From Hydrangea macrophylla (taxonomy: Eukaryota; Streptophyta; Magnoliopsida; Cornales; Hydrangeaceae): DNA of 64,000 bases. The stretch lies in assembly GCA_033977485.1 (NCBI GenBank), contig CM066994.1, forward strand, positions 84,878,871-84,942,870. The letters are read 5' to 3'. This document shows, piece by piece, positions 35,280 through 47,250 of the stretch. Position numbers and translations under genes: made by a program. Each line of letters begins with the position of its first letter. The first letter of the stretch is position 1. The notes beneath the pieces were generated by a model. That model had not been told where the DNA came from. It saw only the letters and a program-made list of their open reading frames with translations, and did no database searches.

Positions 35280-37915
35280 GTATGATGCTTGTTAATCTTT
35301 TAGAAAAGAAGATTTCTCAATCCCCGGGACGGATGAGAAAGGAAGAATTGATCAATGGGAAGCATGAATATGTGATCAAGTTCATTCCTTATAATCTTCT
35401 TAGATTAGGAGTCACAAAAACTCCAAATCTTGCATGGATACAATGTATGATCCTAAAATGTGCAAAGTAGTAGTGTGTTTGTGTTCATGGATTTGTTAAA
35501 ATGACTTCGAAGTCAAAAATATGCATGAATGCATGAAGAGTGTTATTATACTTCCCAGGACATGAGCTAATTTGGATTGCATGTATGCATCAAATCAAAG
35601 AAAAGAACTCAAAACAAGCTTGCTATGAATAGTGGATAAAACAGTGAGTTGATTTTGTAAAAATAGAAAAGTGGGATTAGAAATGTTTTTAGTTCATGTT
35701 TTATTTTATAGAAATCATCCTTATTGTGTATATAACACATATCAAAAATCCAAACTACAATAACTATTACAGATTGGGAGAAATCATATAAACAATAGAG
35801 GTTGCTCAGAAACGGAATCCATATTGTCGACTGAAATGCTGAAAAATCTTAGAAAATGAAAACAAAACATCTAGAGGCCCATATTATACAGAAAGTTCCC
35901 TACGACACTGAAGGTCAAGGGAAAAATGAGTTGGCACCACTCGTTTTGAAATTTTTTTCTGAAAATTAAGTTGAAAGTCAACCTAGCTGCTGTGACTGTA
36001 AAAGTAGAATGTTTGGACCAAAATGGAATCCTTTCAAGTGCTTTCAAGTCAAACCAAATATCAAGGGTGTTCTATAATAAGTTAGGAAGACTTTTCAAGT
36101 GGTCTTGTAATCACCCATTGAGTATGGAACTCAGAATATTATTTTGAAGTTGAATAACTCACTATTTTGAAGATTTTTTTTTTGGAGAAAAATAAGGTTT
36201 ATTTCTTCGAATCCAAATATTGGGGTTTTATTGAAATAGGGGTTTTTGAAAGCATATTTTTATCATCAAATCAAAATTATAACCGTTTGGAATATCAGCA
36301 TCAAACTCAAGTCAAGAACTTTCAAGATTGTTGGAGAGATTTGTTTTCATTTGAATGTGACTTCAAGAATTCATAGGAAAGTATTGAAGTTGTAATCATC
36401 ATCTATCAAACATGTTTTTGAGGTCAAGAGCTACTATCCATAAGGATTCACTCACCTCAAACTTCATGTCATCATCTAGATGATGATAAACTAGTAAGCA
36501 AATAAATAAAATAAAAAAGAAATGAGATTAAGAAGAGATGAGCATAATAAGTAATAGGCAAGTAAAACAATCAATAGATGATATTAATGAGATTTTAGAG
36601 TTATAGCTTGGTGTTTCACTCATTTATGGTGACTTTGGACATGGAAGTAGCTTCCTATCTCATAAATACTCACTAAAATGGTAGTTGGGTATATTGAATG
36701 TGAAGTAAAGAGGAATAATGAAGTAAAAACAAGGTTGAGAACTCACTTTCATGTTGAAAATCAAAAGGAGGAAGCTCACTTTTACTATTCTAACCTTATC
36801 TCTACGACTTTTTCTCTATAACTTTCTCTAAGCTTGTATTTGGCACCCCAAAATGAGAAGTCAGGGGGGATTTGTATAGTCCAATTTGGGAGGAGTTTGG
36901 GGTTTAAAGAGTGCTCCCATTGGTCCCAAACATCTGTGAACAAGAAACTACGTCGTTTTGGTTTTCAATTAATCAAATTGGACCCCCAAAATAAATTACA
37001 TAAATGGACTATTCTGGGGTAGAGTGCCGCAGTGGCACTGGGCCTGTGTCATGGCAGCATTGGGCCAGTGCTACTACGTCACTGCTCCTCCGACGTCCAG
37101 ATAATGCTGTTTAGGCCCCCAGAGGTTTCGGTATTCGTAAAAAGGCCCTGTTTCGTCCGAAATTCACAGAAAATGCATACAAACTCCAAACCGAGATTGT
37201 GATATACCATTGGAAAGGTAATGGTGTTTATTTTTCATAAAAAAAAGTTCAGAGTCAGGTCACTTTGAAAAGTTTTGCGGTATTCACGATAAAAGGCGAT
37301 TTGATCGCCTTTTTCACATTTGAAAATTCATAATAAATTCGTTTTAAATCAAGAAATTATGTGCAAGATACTATTGGAAAGCTATTGACCTCTAGTAGGC
37401 ATGAAAAATGTTTGAAAATTGTTACAGTGCCCCAGTTTTAAAGTCAGCTTTTAGGTTAAATCGGTCAAACTCGGGATTTTCAGAAAGTTCTGAGAACCTC
37501 TGGGAGCTCCCAAGAGCTGACGTTTTTGTCTGATTTTCTTTTAAAACTTATTTTAGTACTTTTCACATAATCGAGAATGATCTCAAAACTTTCTAGAGAA
37601 ATCTAATGATTTCGGTCTAATCTTGATCAAACCTGGTCAAACCTAGGTCAAACCGGTCAACGGGGACTTTTCGGTAACTTCCAGGACTTTCAGGGGTCTC
37701 TGGGAGCTGATGATTTCATCTGAAAAATTCATTTTATCACTTTTCTTATGACATAGCATGTTTCTAGAACTTTCGATCCAAATCTGGGAGTTTTTGAGCT
37801 TTCAGGGGTATTTTGGTTATTTGCACCACTTTTTGAGCATTTTGAGAGATAGATTTAACTTTCAAGAGTCCTTTTGAGTTCTTTCGATCATCGTGAAGCA
37901 CCAAGCTATGGGTCT
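35280..37915 (-). mobile_element. LARD-1 minus-strand LTR, 5' and middle piece
   Basis: Read on the minus strand, this matches 20345-22120 and then 34612-34740, so it is an inverted copy of the LTR that contains it. It includes ~0.7 kb (35425-36110) missing from the plus-strand copy. Its TG start is lost: similarity stops near 37915. About 45 bp of unassigned sequence precede the Athila LTR. No ORF is convincing. Confidence 0.78.
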
Positions 37916-38090
37916 TGATCGGGAGAGAACAAATCCTAATTATAAATCTTAATTCACATTTGTAAGCCATTTTTATCCTGTTTTTGTATAATTTTACTTT
38001 GTTTTCTACTTTCTGTCAGGTTTTAGAAGAAAGCAATGATTCTAGGCTAAATGGGGTGAAAAAAATAGGAAGAAAGAACAAGAAAAATCC

Positions 38091-38186
38091 ATTTCGCGCG
38101 AGCAGGCCGCTCGCGCGACAATCCAGCCCTTTGCTCGCGCGACCTCTAAGAATCGCGCTCGCTCGGCCCGCTCGTGCGATTCGTAC
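38091..38186. repeat. TCGCGCGAGC palindrome cluster in Athila U3
   Basis: TCGCGCGAGC, two bases, then GCCGCTCGCGCGA make a near-perfect hairpin at 38093-38117. Further half-sites (GCTCGCGCGAC, CGCTCGCTCGG, CCCGCTCGTGCGA) follow. GC content is far above the surrounding AT-rich LTR. Confidence 0.88.
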
Positions 38187-38320
38187 AAAAAACATAAAAC
38201 GCGTATTTTGAAGTGCTGATGACCCCTACATGGACGAAATTGCCTAATTACGTCCAGAAAGTAAATAATAATAGTTTCAGTCAGATTAGGTTTACAAAAA
38301 CCTTCCTAATCTCTCTACAA

Positions 38321-38330
38321 CTATATATAT
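38321..38330 (+). promoter_or_regulatory. TATA box of the Athila 5' LTR
   Basis: CTATATATAT lies about 135 bp after the palindrome cluster and 360 bp into the LTR. Confidence 0.6.
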
Positions 38331-39247
38331 CTCATTCTAAATCAATTGAGGGGTTACACACATTCATTCATACATCAACTTTGAAGGCAAGAGGAAGAGA
38401 AGATCTAGGTTGAAGGTCTCTAATGGTAGCCATCAACTCAATCTTCATGTTTTCATCAACCATGTGGAACTAAACGTCTATTCTAGGGTTTCAATGAAAC
38501 CCTAGCTACGTAAAGGGGGAATTCTATGCTTTTTAATTTTAGGATCTTATGTATTGGATAGTAATTGTATGTTGGTGGATTATTTATATATAATTGGTTT
38601 TTAATGATAATAATCAAGAGTATTTTGGATCTATTATTGTCTTAGATTTTTCCTTATGCTTGTTAAACTCAATAGTCCTTGATTTCTGTGATTGATCAGA
38701 GTATTTACATACAATAGTGCTTATGTGATTGTGATGTTTACATCTTTTATAATTCATGCCTAGGAAAGATGAGTTAAGCTACACCCTAGTTATAGGTAGA
38801 TAATTCATGTGAACTGAAGATGAATTATGCTTAGATTAAACTAGGGATATCCTTTTGTTGATACTATTGGGCTTGTAGCTACGATAAATCTTGACTATCC
38901 AATCATAGAACTTAAAATAGAAAGTCTAGACCCCCGATGCATAGTTAGTGGTGGATTTTCAATCCTAGATCTCATCCACTCATATTTAAACAATCTTAAA
39001 TTTTGCACATTAGTTTACTTAGATTCAATTTTAGAATTTATTTTCATAATTTCATAGTTTAATTCATAGTAATAATTTACTCATCAACCGAACAAAATTC
39101 TATTTTTCAGTAGCTAATTAGATTTAGATTTTATTAATTAAAGGATAAAAATAAGCAATCTCTGTGGGTTCGACCTTTACTTCCACCCTACAAATCTTTA
39201 GAAAGTAAAGCATAATTTAATATCTTGATTTTGACAAGATCAATTTT

Positions 39248-39265
39248 TGGCGCCGTTGCCGGGGA
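39248..39265 (+). other. Athila primer-binding site
   Basis: TGGCGCCGTTGCCGGGGA is the classical site of plant Athila-type elements. Confidence 0.93.
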
Positions 39266-39757
39266 TTGGCAATTTTTACCATTAATTTTTAGAATCTTAA
39301 TTTCGTTAGTTAGTAAATATTAGCTTAGATTTTACTTTCTTTATTTCTAGTTTATTTTCGAGTCGCTAAAATTATCCGTGTTTTTTGCAGCCTACAAATC
39401 ATAGAAATCTAGCAAGTTCGAGTGGAGCAGTTGTGCACGCCAACGGAGCTTACGCGGACCTGAAATAATTAAATTGCAAACAATTTAAAAATAACAAGTA
39501 AAAAACCGTGTTGCTTTAAATTTCGCATCAACTCACTGTAAGTCAGGGCGCTAAGACGCATTACTTGCATTAGGTAGGTGTGGAGTGAGCACTACATTAG
39601 CTAGGAAACCCAGGGCGCTGGGCTTTGATGCGAATCACTGCATAAGGATAATTTCATGCATCATAGTAGCACTGTGTGCTTGCATGCTTGATCATTAGCG
39701 TAGTTAATTTTCTTAGTTATTTGAGTAAGTCTTTATAGTAGTGTCAGCTTTTAGTTT
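39266..39757 (+). other. Athila leader
   Basis: About 490 bp of untranslated leader. A short repeated phrase around AGGGCGCT(A/G) (39546 and 39613) is the only structure I see. Confidence 0.6.
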
Positions 39758-40158
39758 ATGTTTGGTACCCGTTCGAGTAAACCGAAATTAAGCCCACTTT
39801 ATCTTGAACTTGAACGTACCCTTAGAGTCCTTAGGTCTTCAACCTGAGCTTCTAGAGTCCGGTTAATGCTAGACGACGAATCTACACCAGAACCGTCGTC
39901 ATTGTTTGAGTTTGAAATTCGAAGCACTCTTAAACGTCTAAGGAAAACTAGAACTATTAAAACCGAACCTATTCCAATGGCTGATTTTGGAAATAATGGG
40001 AATAAAGGAATTAATAGGAATAATGGAGGCAATCCTAACATACCTCCACCTCCACCGCTAAAAGACTATTTTACTCCCACCGCTTATATGCCACTGTCGT
40101 GTATAGAACTACTGGAGGTGACTGCAGGTCACTTTGAAATCAAGTCATCGACCATAGC
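39758..40158 (+). pseudogene. Athila gag, N-terminal part (broken)
   Basis: The frame opens at ATG 39758 (MFGTRSSKPKLSPLYLELER), meets a TGA at 39845, then runs on in the same frame through MLDDESTPEPSSLFEFEIRS, the basic KRLRKTRTIKTEP and PPPPPLKDYFTPTAYMP, a typical Athila gag start. It is cut at 40158 by the solo LTR; the same reading continues after 43387. Confidence 0.82.
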
Positions 40159-40914
40159 TGTCATACCCCGGCGTAGCCAAAATATGGAAAAATTTAAAAT
40201 TTTCATCTTGGACCCTGAAGCACGTGACTGGTGGAAGTACTGAATTGTCCAGAACCAAAATAATAATAACTAAATGCTATGACAAAAGGGTAAAAACAAC
40301 ATCTACTACTAGAATATATTACAATGAAAGGCTACAATGGTATTCGCTAATTAAATACATAAGAGTCTTATGGCTCTCGACCTTACAAAAACTATTACAA
40401 AACTATGATAAGTCTTCTGATTACAACAAAAATATTTACAAAGGGAAGCTACTGGTCTTCTTCCTAACTCACATAACCATAATCCTCTTCAGTATAATCT
40501 TCTTCCACGTTATATTCTTGAGTAGCTCCATAGACTGTGTTCTTGTGACCTGGATAAGCTGGACATGGGAATGTCCAGCAACATGAACGTCGTCAGTTTA
40601 TGAAAGCTGAGTGAGAAAACTAAATCAAAAGGAACGTATATAGTAAAGCACAACAAAGATACCTTTATTACTTTTTAACACGTCTTTTAAGATCCTTGCG
40701 TTCTCACCGTCGGGTTATAACTACCAATATACCCGACCACGTATTCGAAAAGAAAACGTCCAACTGAGAAAACTCGTCTCGACATTCTTAACGCTACTAT
40801 CACCTGTTGCCGACATGCGACATCATTTACTAACCCAAAAACATCTCTTACTAACTAAACCATCTTTCATTTACCAAAACACCTTCCACCAACCGAAACA
40901 TCTTGTAACAACTA

Positions 40915-41135
40915 TCTCGTTAGGAAGAACCAAAGTGTTAGGGTGTGCAAGAATATCCATTCCATCACGAAGAACCGAAATGAGTCTTCACTCTAAGAAA
41001 CACCAATTTGCCATCACGAAGAACCGAAGCGTTTACGGAGTGCAAGGACATCCATTCCATCACTAAGAACCAAAAGGAGTCTTCACTCTAAGAAACACCA
41101 CTTCACCATCATGAAGAACCGAAGCGTTAACCGTA
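40915..41135. repeat. Tandem repeat of ~70-120 bp in the solo LTR
   Basis: ATCACGAAGAACCGAA, AGTCTTCACTCTAAGAAACACC and GCAAGGACATCCATTCCATCAC phrases recur two to four times in the same order. Confidence 0.75.
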
Positions 41136-41994
41136 CCCCCTTTTGTCACGAAGACCCGAAAGGATACACAATACTCATCACTTCACAACCCATCAAACAC
41201 ATCCTTTGATCACTATCCCGGCCTCCGCGGATTGGTTTACCTATCCAACACTTATCCTTGACATACACTGCTTTTAACCAAGCACAATCAATCCTTACAT
41301 ATCCTTGACCGCATTCGCGTCACTCATTCCGTGGTTTAATTTATTAATAACTTTCATTTACACATTCAAGGTTGCGTTCCTACGTCCGTCGTTCTTTTTT
41401 TTTATTTTTTTATATATACATATACCCATGAAGTCAGAATTAACGTCGTCGTTCAGCTTATGGCTTAAATAGTTCCTTAAAGAAACTTTTCCAGGAAAAA
41501 TATCCTAGAAACTAGTTTCTCCCATAAATCGGTTTCTAGATTCTCAAATCCTCTATTTTTATGCAATATACAATCATTTAAGCTCAGGGTATGCAAATTA
41601 TATACTCCTCTGAGTAGTATAACATGTCTAAAGTAGTGTAGATACTCCATATATATATATATATATCCAAGCATGGGTCTATGTACAACTAATTCAGGCT
41701 TATGTTAAGATTTCAAAGCATCATCTTGGTTATACTTGTAAAATACATGCATGGGTTCATTATCATGTCTATAAAACTAACAAACTACATAGACTCTTAA
41801 CATACTCATCTACTTGATAGCACTACAGGTATCGGAGAACAAGCATCATCAATAAACACATCATACAAGTAGTTGTACAATCTGCCAGGAATTAATTTTA
41901 CTGTGTCGACTGAATTGATATGATTTATTTGGGCATGATAAATTGCTTTGTAGATCAAACTCAAAACTGGAACATTGTAGATAATTGGATTAGC

Positions 41995-42486
41995 TTCGTG
42001 TACAAAAAAATCTAGCTTCAATTACATTATTGAGCTACTCAAAATATTTATTTTACTTAGACATTTCTATATTTTTGGACTGCTCTGTCCCAGATTTATA
42101 GTACTGCGTTGCATGTGCGTTTCACCTATGAAGTAGTGATTTCTAGACTGAGCTATAGAAGAGTTATTTGTAGATAAATGAGTTAGATTACTCTACAAAA
42201 AAACCTAGCCTCATTTCCATTATTGAATTGCTCAAAGTGTTCATTTTCCTAAACAACATTCTGCTGGAAGTTTCTGCTTCTCAGATTGATAATACTACAT
42301 TGTAGATACATTTCACCTTTGAAGGAGTGATATTTAGACAAGTGATATAGAAGAGTTATTTGTAGATAAATGAGTTAGATTTATCCACAAAAAATCTAGC
42401 CTCATTCCCATTTTTGAACTGCTCAAAATGTTCATTTTAAACAACATTCTGCTGGAAGTTTCTGCTTCCCAGATTTGAAAATTCGT
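41995..42486. repeat. Tandem repeat of ~170-190 bp in the solo LTR
   Basis: Almost three diverged units share TACAAAAAAATCTAGC(C/T)TCA, TTGA(A/G)CT(G/A)CTCAAA, and AGTAGTGAT..TAGA blocks. Unit starts lie near 41995, 42180 and 42370. The last two are more alike, so the array grew stepwise. Confidence 0.78.
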
Positions 42487-42948
42487 CTTGCATGTCAGGG
42501 AACTCTCAAACTATCAACATCAAGCACTTAATAAACATTACTACATACTATATATATATATATTCTCAAGTGAGTTAGTAAACTCACCAAGTCTTGAAAT
42601 CGAGCTTGGGCTTTAGATTTGAGCTTAAGGAAGCTTGAACACAAACTTCAAGTGATGGAATCGTCTTCTTCTTCCTCTTCTAATCCTCTTACTTTTAAGA
42701 TTCTTTGTAGGTCTTCCAAGACTTCTTATTACAGATTCTAAGTCCCCATGGTGGCGTGGATGTAATTATATGAGTGTGTATAAGTGTATGGTTGTATGTT
42801 TATGAAGAGTGTACAAAAGAAAGATGATGAATGCTTAGGCTTTTCTTCTAATCCTCTTGTCTCTCCATGGAACTCTCTTCCTAGCTTTCTCTCTATCTAT
42901 ATGTAGATTATAGTGCCCAAGAAAATGAGATGCAAGAGCATATGCATG

Positions 42949-42956
42949 CTTTTATA
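42949..42956 (-). promoter_or_regulatory. TATA box of the solo LTR
   Basis: TATAAAAG on the minus strand, ~435 bp from the LTR start. Upstream (42960-43110) lie GCATGC, CCACATGTGG and repeated ACAAGTG/CACATG motifs. Confidence 0.65.
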
Positions 42957-42964
42957 GAGGTGGT

Positions 42965-43110
42965 GGAGGGGTTATGTGTCACCATGCATGCTTGCATGTG
43001 CTCATGCAAGGACAAGTGTCCCACATGTGGACAAGTGTCACATGAGATGGTGACATGTATGTGTCTAGGGTGGTTGCATGTGCCACAAGTGGCCAGCCAT
43101 GTGGGGCCTA
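42965..43110. repeat. CACATGTG/GCATGC palindrome cluster upstream of the solo-LTR TATA
   Basis: Includes CCACATGTGG (43021-43030), GCATGC, CATGCATG, ACAAGTGTCACATG and GACATGTATGTGTC within about 145 bp. Confidence 0.72.
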
Positions 43111-43387
43111 CCTTGGGTTTTGTGCCACTACCTCGATTTGTGTGCAAATATTCTTGATATGCGTGCCAGTCTCGTTTTACTTGCAAATGGGTATCGTTTC
43201 TAACGTTCGGGTCCGAGTATCGGACTAAGTTAAGTCTAATTCCGGTTGATTCGGTTCGGTACTTATAGTCTAATTAGTAATTACATTACACTGATATAGT
43301 CATACAGGTAAAATAATATAATAATAGACCAGACATGGAAATTCAGAAACTCATATTATTGCACATAGTGAAATTACAAGTATTACA

Positions 43388-45000
43388 ATATCACTTCTGC
43401 CATCTTTTCACGGTGGTGCTAAGGAAGACCCTTATAATCATTTAGGTGAATTTCAGGTTATCTGTGCTACTTTAAAAATTCAGAATTTAACAGATGATGA
43501 GTTGAAATTGCGTCTTTTCCCGTTTTTCCTTAAGGATAAAGTGAAATATTTGCTCCAATCTTTGGAACGAAAACTCTATTAGAACATGGGAGGGCTTGCA
43601 TACGGCATTCCTACAGAATTTTTTTCCCATCACTCGAACAAATCAGATTAGAAAATCTATAACAAATTTTCAGATGCAAGATGGTGAAACTCTTTATGAT
43701 ACGTGGGAACAGTTTAAGGAACTCTTATGGTCCTGCCCCCATCATCAGATACCAAAACGACAGTTAGTATAGGTATAGTATGAGGGACTAATTCCCGTTG
43801 TACGTAACACAGTCGATGCTATTTGTGCGGGGACGTTCCTCCACAAAAGTGCTGATGAAGCTTGGAAGATCTTCGAAACACTAAGTGAAAACTCTATGCA
43901 CCAAGCTGTGTCCGTACGCCCCGAGGGTTATCTTCAACCATAATGAAAAAGAGAGGCTAAAGTTGAGTCAAACCATTCATTTGAAATTCAAGAATTAAAT
44001 AGGAAAATAAACCAACTTATGATGATGGGCCACATGCAAGGCCCACCTCCTCCTGCTAAAATATGTCAGTTATGCTCTGATTCATCTTATTCTACATTGG
44101 CATGCCCGTCTGTGTCACAGTTTTTGAAATTTGTAGAACAACATATTAATGCTGTTCAATAGTTCCAAAGACCCAACTATAACCCTGCGGGTTATAAACC
44201 TGGCCCAATATGGAATCCTCATCCAAAACTCTCATGGAAATCCAATAGTGAAGGACCGTATTCGAAACCTAAAACGACAAACTTTCCAAACGCGTACAAG
44301 CCTCCACCAAATCAATACCAACAAACTCCCTTCCAAATTAATCCTCCAAGGGATAAAACTTTTGAACAGAGTGTGTTGGCATCGTTAAAAAATTTAGAGG
44401 CCCAATCGAAATCACAGTCTCAACTCGTTAACTCCCATACCCAATCTATGGCTAAGCTAGAATCCCAAATAGGACAACTAGCTAATACATTAAATCGTCG
44501 TAATCAAGGAAAATTACCAAGCTAACTGATCCAAAATCCTAAAGGACAATATAAGGTAAGTACGGCGAGTGACCAAGTAAACGCGGCATCGACAAGAGCT
44601 ACTGAACGTCCTGAGGAGGTTATACCTCCTCCTGAACCTCGAAAAGATAAGGGTAAAGAAATCAGTAAGGAATACGATGAGAATGCGAATAGAGTCACGA
44701 AGGACCCTGCTCCTTCGGTACCTAATATGTCTAAGGCGACAAACCCATCAAATTATGTACCTAGAATGCCGTTCCCTCCAAGGGTTTATGGCCCATCTCA
44801 CTTCTCGAAGAAGGGAACACATCCAGAGGATATTCTAGAGACGTTTAAAGAAGTAAAGATTAACATTCCATTACTCGACGCCATAAAGCAAATACCTCCA
44901 TATGCAAAATTTTTAAAAGATTAATGCACCCAAAAGAGGAAATCTAGAAATCATTTGTCTAAAAAAGTCTTTCTAATGGAGAAGGTTAGCTCTATGTTTC
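43388..45000 (+). pseudogene. Athila gag, main part (broken)
   Basis: Capsid sequence resumes with LPSFHGGAKEDPYNHLGEFQ and ELKLRLFPFFLKDKVK. After a frameshift near 43575 it continues with FFPITRTNQIRKSITNFQ, MQDGETLYDTWEQFKELLWS and CPHHQIPKRQL, all Athila gag signatures. A remnant of the zinc-binding region (ICQLCSDSSYSTLACP) and a Gln/Asn/Pro-rich stretch follow. A last frame (44727-44924) reads PPYAKFLKD, typical of the gag-protease junction. Stops occur at several places. Confidence 0.85.
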
Positions 45001-45829
45001 ATCACAACACTCTGAAATATAAGGATCCGGGTACTCCAACCATCGCTTGTCACATTGGTGACAAATATATCCACCGGGCTTTTCTTGACCTTGGAGCGAG
45101 TGTGAATCTATTACTTTTTTAGTATATGAACACTTGGGCCTAGGAGAACTAAAACCAACTATGGCTACTTTACAATTAGTCGATAGGTCAATTAAAGTTC
45201 CACGTGGGGTAGTAGAAGACGTGTTGGTAAAAGTTGATAGATGGTACTACCCCGTCGATTTCATCGTGCTAGACACAGAACCAGTCCTAGATGCTAGCAA
45301 ACATGTCCCAGTTATCCTAGGATGTCCGTTCCTAGCCATGACAAATTCTATTATTAATTGTAGGACTGGGGTAATGGATATAACTTTTGGTAATATGACC
45401 GTTCGTTTGAATGTATTCAATGCAAATAATCAACCATATAGAGATGGCGAGGAGGCAGACTGTTATGCAATAGACCTAATTGACGAATTAGTCGAAGAGG
45501 CAGCGCATTTTATGTTGACTAAAAAAGCCTTGGAAGCATGTCTATCTCATTTTAATTTTAACGATTTCAACATTGATACTAATATTGAAGATTTGAATAA
45601 TTTATTAAAATCGATAAATACGACTAGTGTACTTCCATGGACACCTAAAATAGAGGCCCTGCCACCTCTTGCACATGAACCGGCATTACCGTTCATTGAG
45701 TGTCCCCCGACACTTGAACTTAAACTGTTACCCGACTCTCTAAAATATGCATTCCTGGGACCTAATACTACACTTCTAGTTATAATTGCATCAAATTTAA
45801 CTATAATTCAAGAATTACAATTGGTGTAG
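45001..45829 (+). pseudogene. Athila protease region (broken)
   Basis: The active-site segment FLDLGASVNLL (DLGA at 45087-45098) is followed by a stop and frameshift near 45120. The frame 45134-45829 then reads GLGELKPTMATLQLVDRSIK, PVDFIVLDTEPVLDASKHVP and VILGCPFLAMTNSIINCRTG, the C-terminal half of Athila-type proteases. The frame then enters the linker before RT. Confidence 0.85.
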
Positions 45830-47250
45830 GTCCTAGGAAGTCATAAGAAAGTAATTGGGTGGACGATCGTCGATTTAAAAGGAATTGATCCATTTGTTTA
45901 CATGTATAGAATAAATTTAGAGGAAAATGCCAAACCATCTAGAGAAATGCAACGACGTCTCAACCCTAACATGAGGGAAGTGGTTATGAAAGAAGTTATA
46001 AAACTCTTAGATGCAGGTATTATCTATCTGATCTTCGATAGCAATTGGGTCAGCTCCACGCAGGTTATCCCAAAGAAATCAAGAATTACGGTTGTACCAA
46101 ACGAGAAAGGAGTCCTCATACCCACCCGCCAAACTACCGGTTGGCGGGTATGCATTGATTATAGAAGACTTAATACGATGACTCGTAAAGATCATTTTCC
46201 TCTTCTATTCATTGATCAAATCCTAGAACGTCTATCCAGTTAGAGTTACTATTGTTTCCTAAATGGATACTCTGGTTATAACCAGGTGCCCGTCTTTCCC
46301 AATGACCAAGAAAAGACAACGTTCACATGTCCCTTTGGTACTTTTGCTTATCGTCGAATGCTGTTTGGTTTGTGCAATGCACCAGCCACCTTTCAATGGT
46401 GTATGATGGCGATCTTCTCAGAAATGGTTGAATAATTCCTTGAAGTATTTATGGATGACTTCTCGGTTTTTGGTCCTATGTTTGATGAATGTCTCCAAAA
46501 CCTTACGAAAGTCCTCGCACGTTATGAGGAAGCGAATTTGATTTTAAGTTGGGAGAAGAGCTATTTTATGGTTCAAGAAGGAATAGTCTTGGGTCACATT
46601 GTATCCAAGCATGGTATAGAGGTAGATAAAGCAAAAATTGAATTAATTGAAAAACTTCCATTGCTATTCTCTATTCGTCAAATCTGTTCTTTCCTCAGTT
46701 ATGCCAATTTTTACCGAAGATTTATCAAAGATTTTAGTAAAATTTCAAGGCCCTTGTGCAATCTACTCACCAAGGATGTCCCCTTTGTTTTTGATAATGA
46801 ATGCCTAAGGGCATTTGAAATGTTGAGAGCTTTACTATCCATGGCTCTAGTAATCCAATCCCCCGATTGGTCATTGCCGTTTGAACTAATGTGTGATGCA
46901 TCCGATTATGCCGTTGGAGCCGTGTTGGGACAAAAAGTGAATCAAATCCCTCACGTCATTTATTACGCCAGTAAAACCTTAAATGATGCAAAATTGAATT
47001 ATACGACTACGGAAAAGGAATTGCTTGTGGTCGTGTTTGCCCTTGACAAATTCCGTTCATATATATTAGGGTCAAAAGTCATTGTTTATACCGATCATGC
47101 CGCATTACATCATTTGTTGAATAAAAAAGAAACGAAACCTCAATTAATCTGATGGATTTTACTCCTCCAGGAGTTTAATTACGAAATACGAGATAAAAAG
47201 GGTTCTGAAAATGTTATGGCCGACCACTTGTCATGAATTCTTGTTGAATC
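45830..47250 (+). pseudogene. Athila reverse transcriptase and RNase H (broken)
   Basis: RT begins with NPNMREVVMKEVIKLLDAGI and continues with WVSSTQVIPKKSRITVV, WRVCIDYRRLN, a stop near 46241, then GTFAYRRMLFGLCNAPATFQ and [11 protein letters not shown]; the FMDD box (46448-46459) is intact. RNase H reads [33 protein letters not shown] and [14 protein letters not shown], and stops at ~47150. VMADHLS follows in the same frame. At least three stops are present. Confidence 0.87.

Larger units (their letters stand above)
37961..39242 (+). repeat. Athila 5' LTR
   Basis: The LTR is 1,282 bp, from TGTAAGCCAT to GACAAGATCA. U3 contains GC-rich palindromes (38091-38186) followed by a TATA box (38321-38330). 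It ends 5 bp before the primer-binding site. Confidence 0.85.
40159..43387 (-). mobile_element. Solo chromovirus LTR inserted in Athila gag
   Basis: On the minus strand it starts TGTAATACTTG and ends CGGGGTATGACA, the terminal pattern of the other Tekay LTRs here (TGTAATACC...GTGACA). Flanks are ATAGC (40154-40158) and ATATC (43388-43392). The gag reading is continuous if the insert and one flank copy are ignored, so the target was probably ATATC with one later change. At 3,229 bp it is the longest LTR seen. No internal region or second LTR exists, so LTR-LTR recombination likely removed the body. Plus-strand ORFs inside it are fortuitous. Confidence 0.85.

Noticed and set aside
19707..37915. 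A giant DNA transposon with terminal inverted repeats
   Set aside because: The inverted terminal match TGTGGACACGCG...CGCGTGTCCACA does not bound a single element; piece order and the GTATG duplication show two opposed LTRs of one retroelement family.
40224..41066. Small plus-strand genes between the Athila gag halves
   Set aside because: The region is a minus-strand solo LTR with terminal motifs and flanking duplication; the frames have no recognisable motifs.
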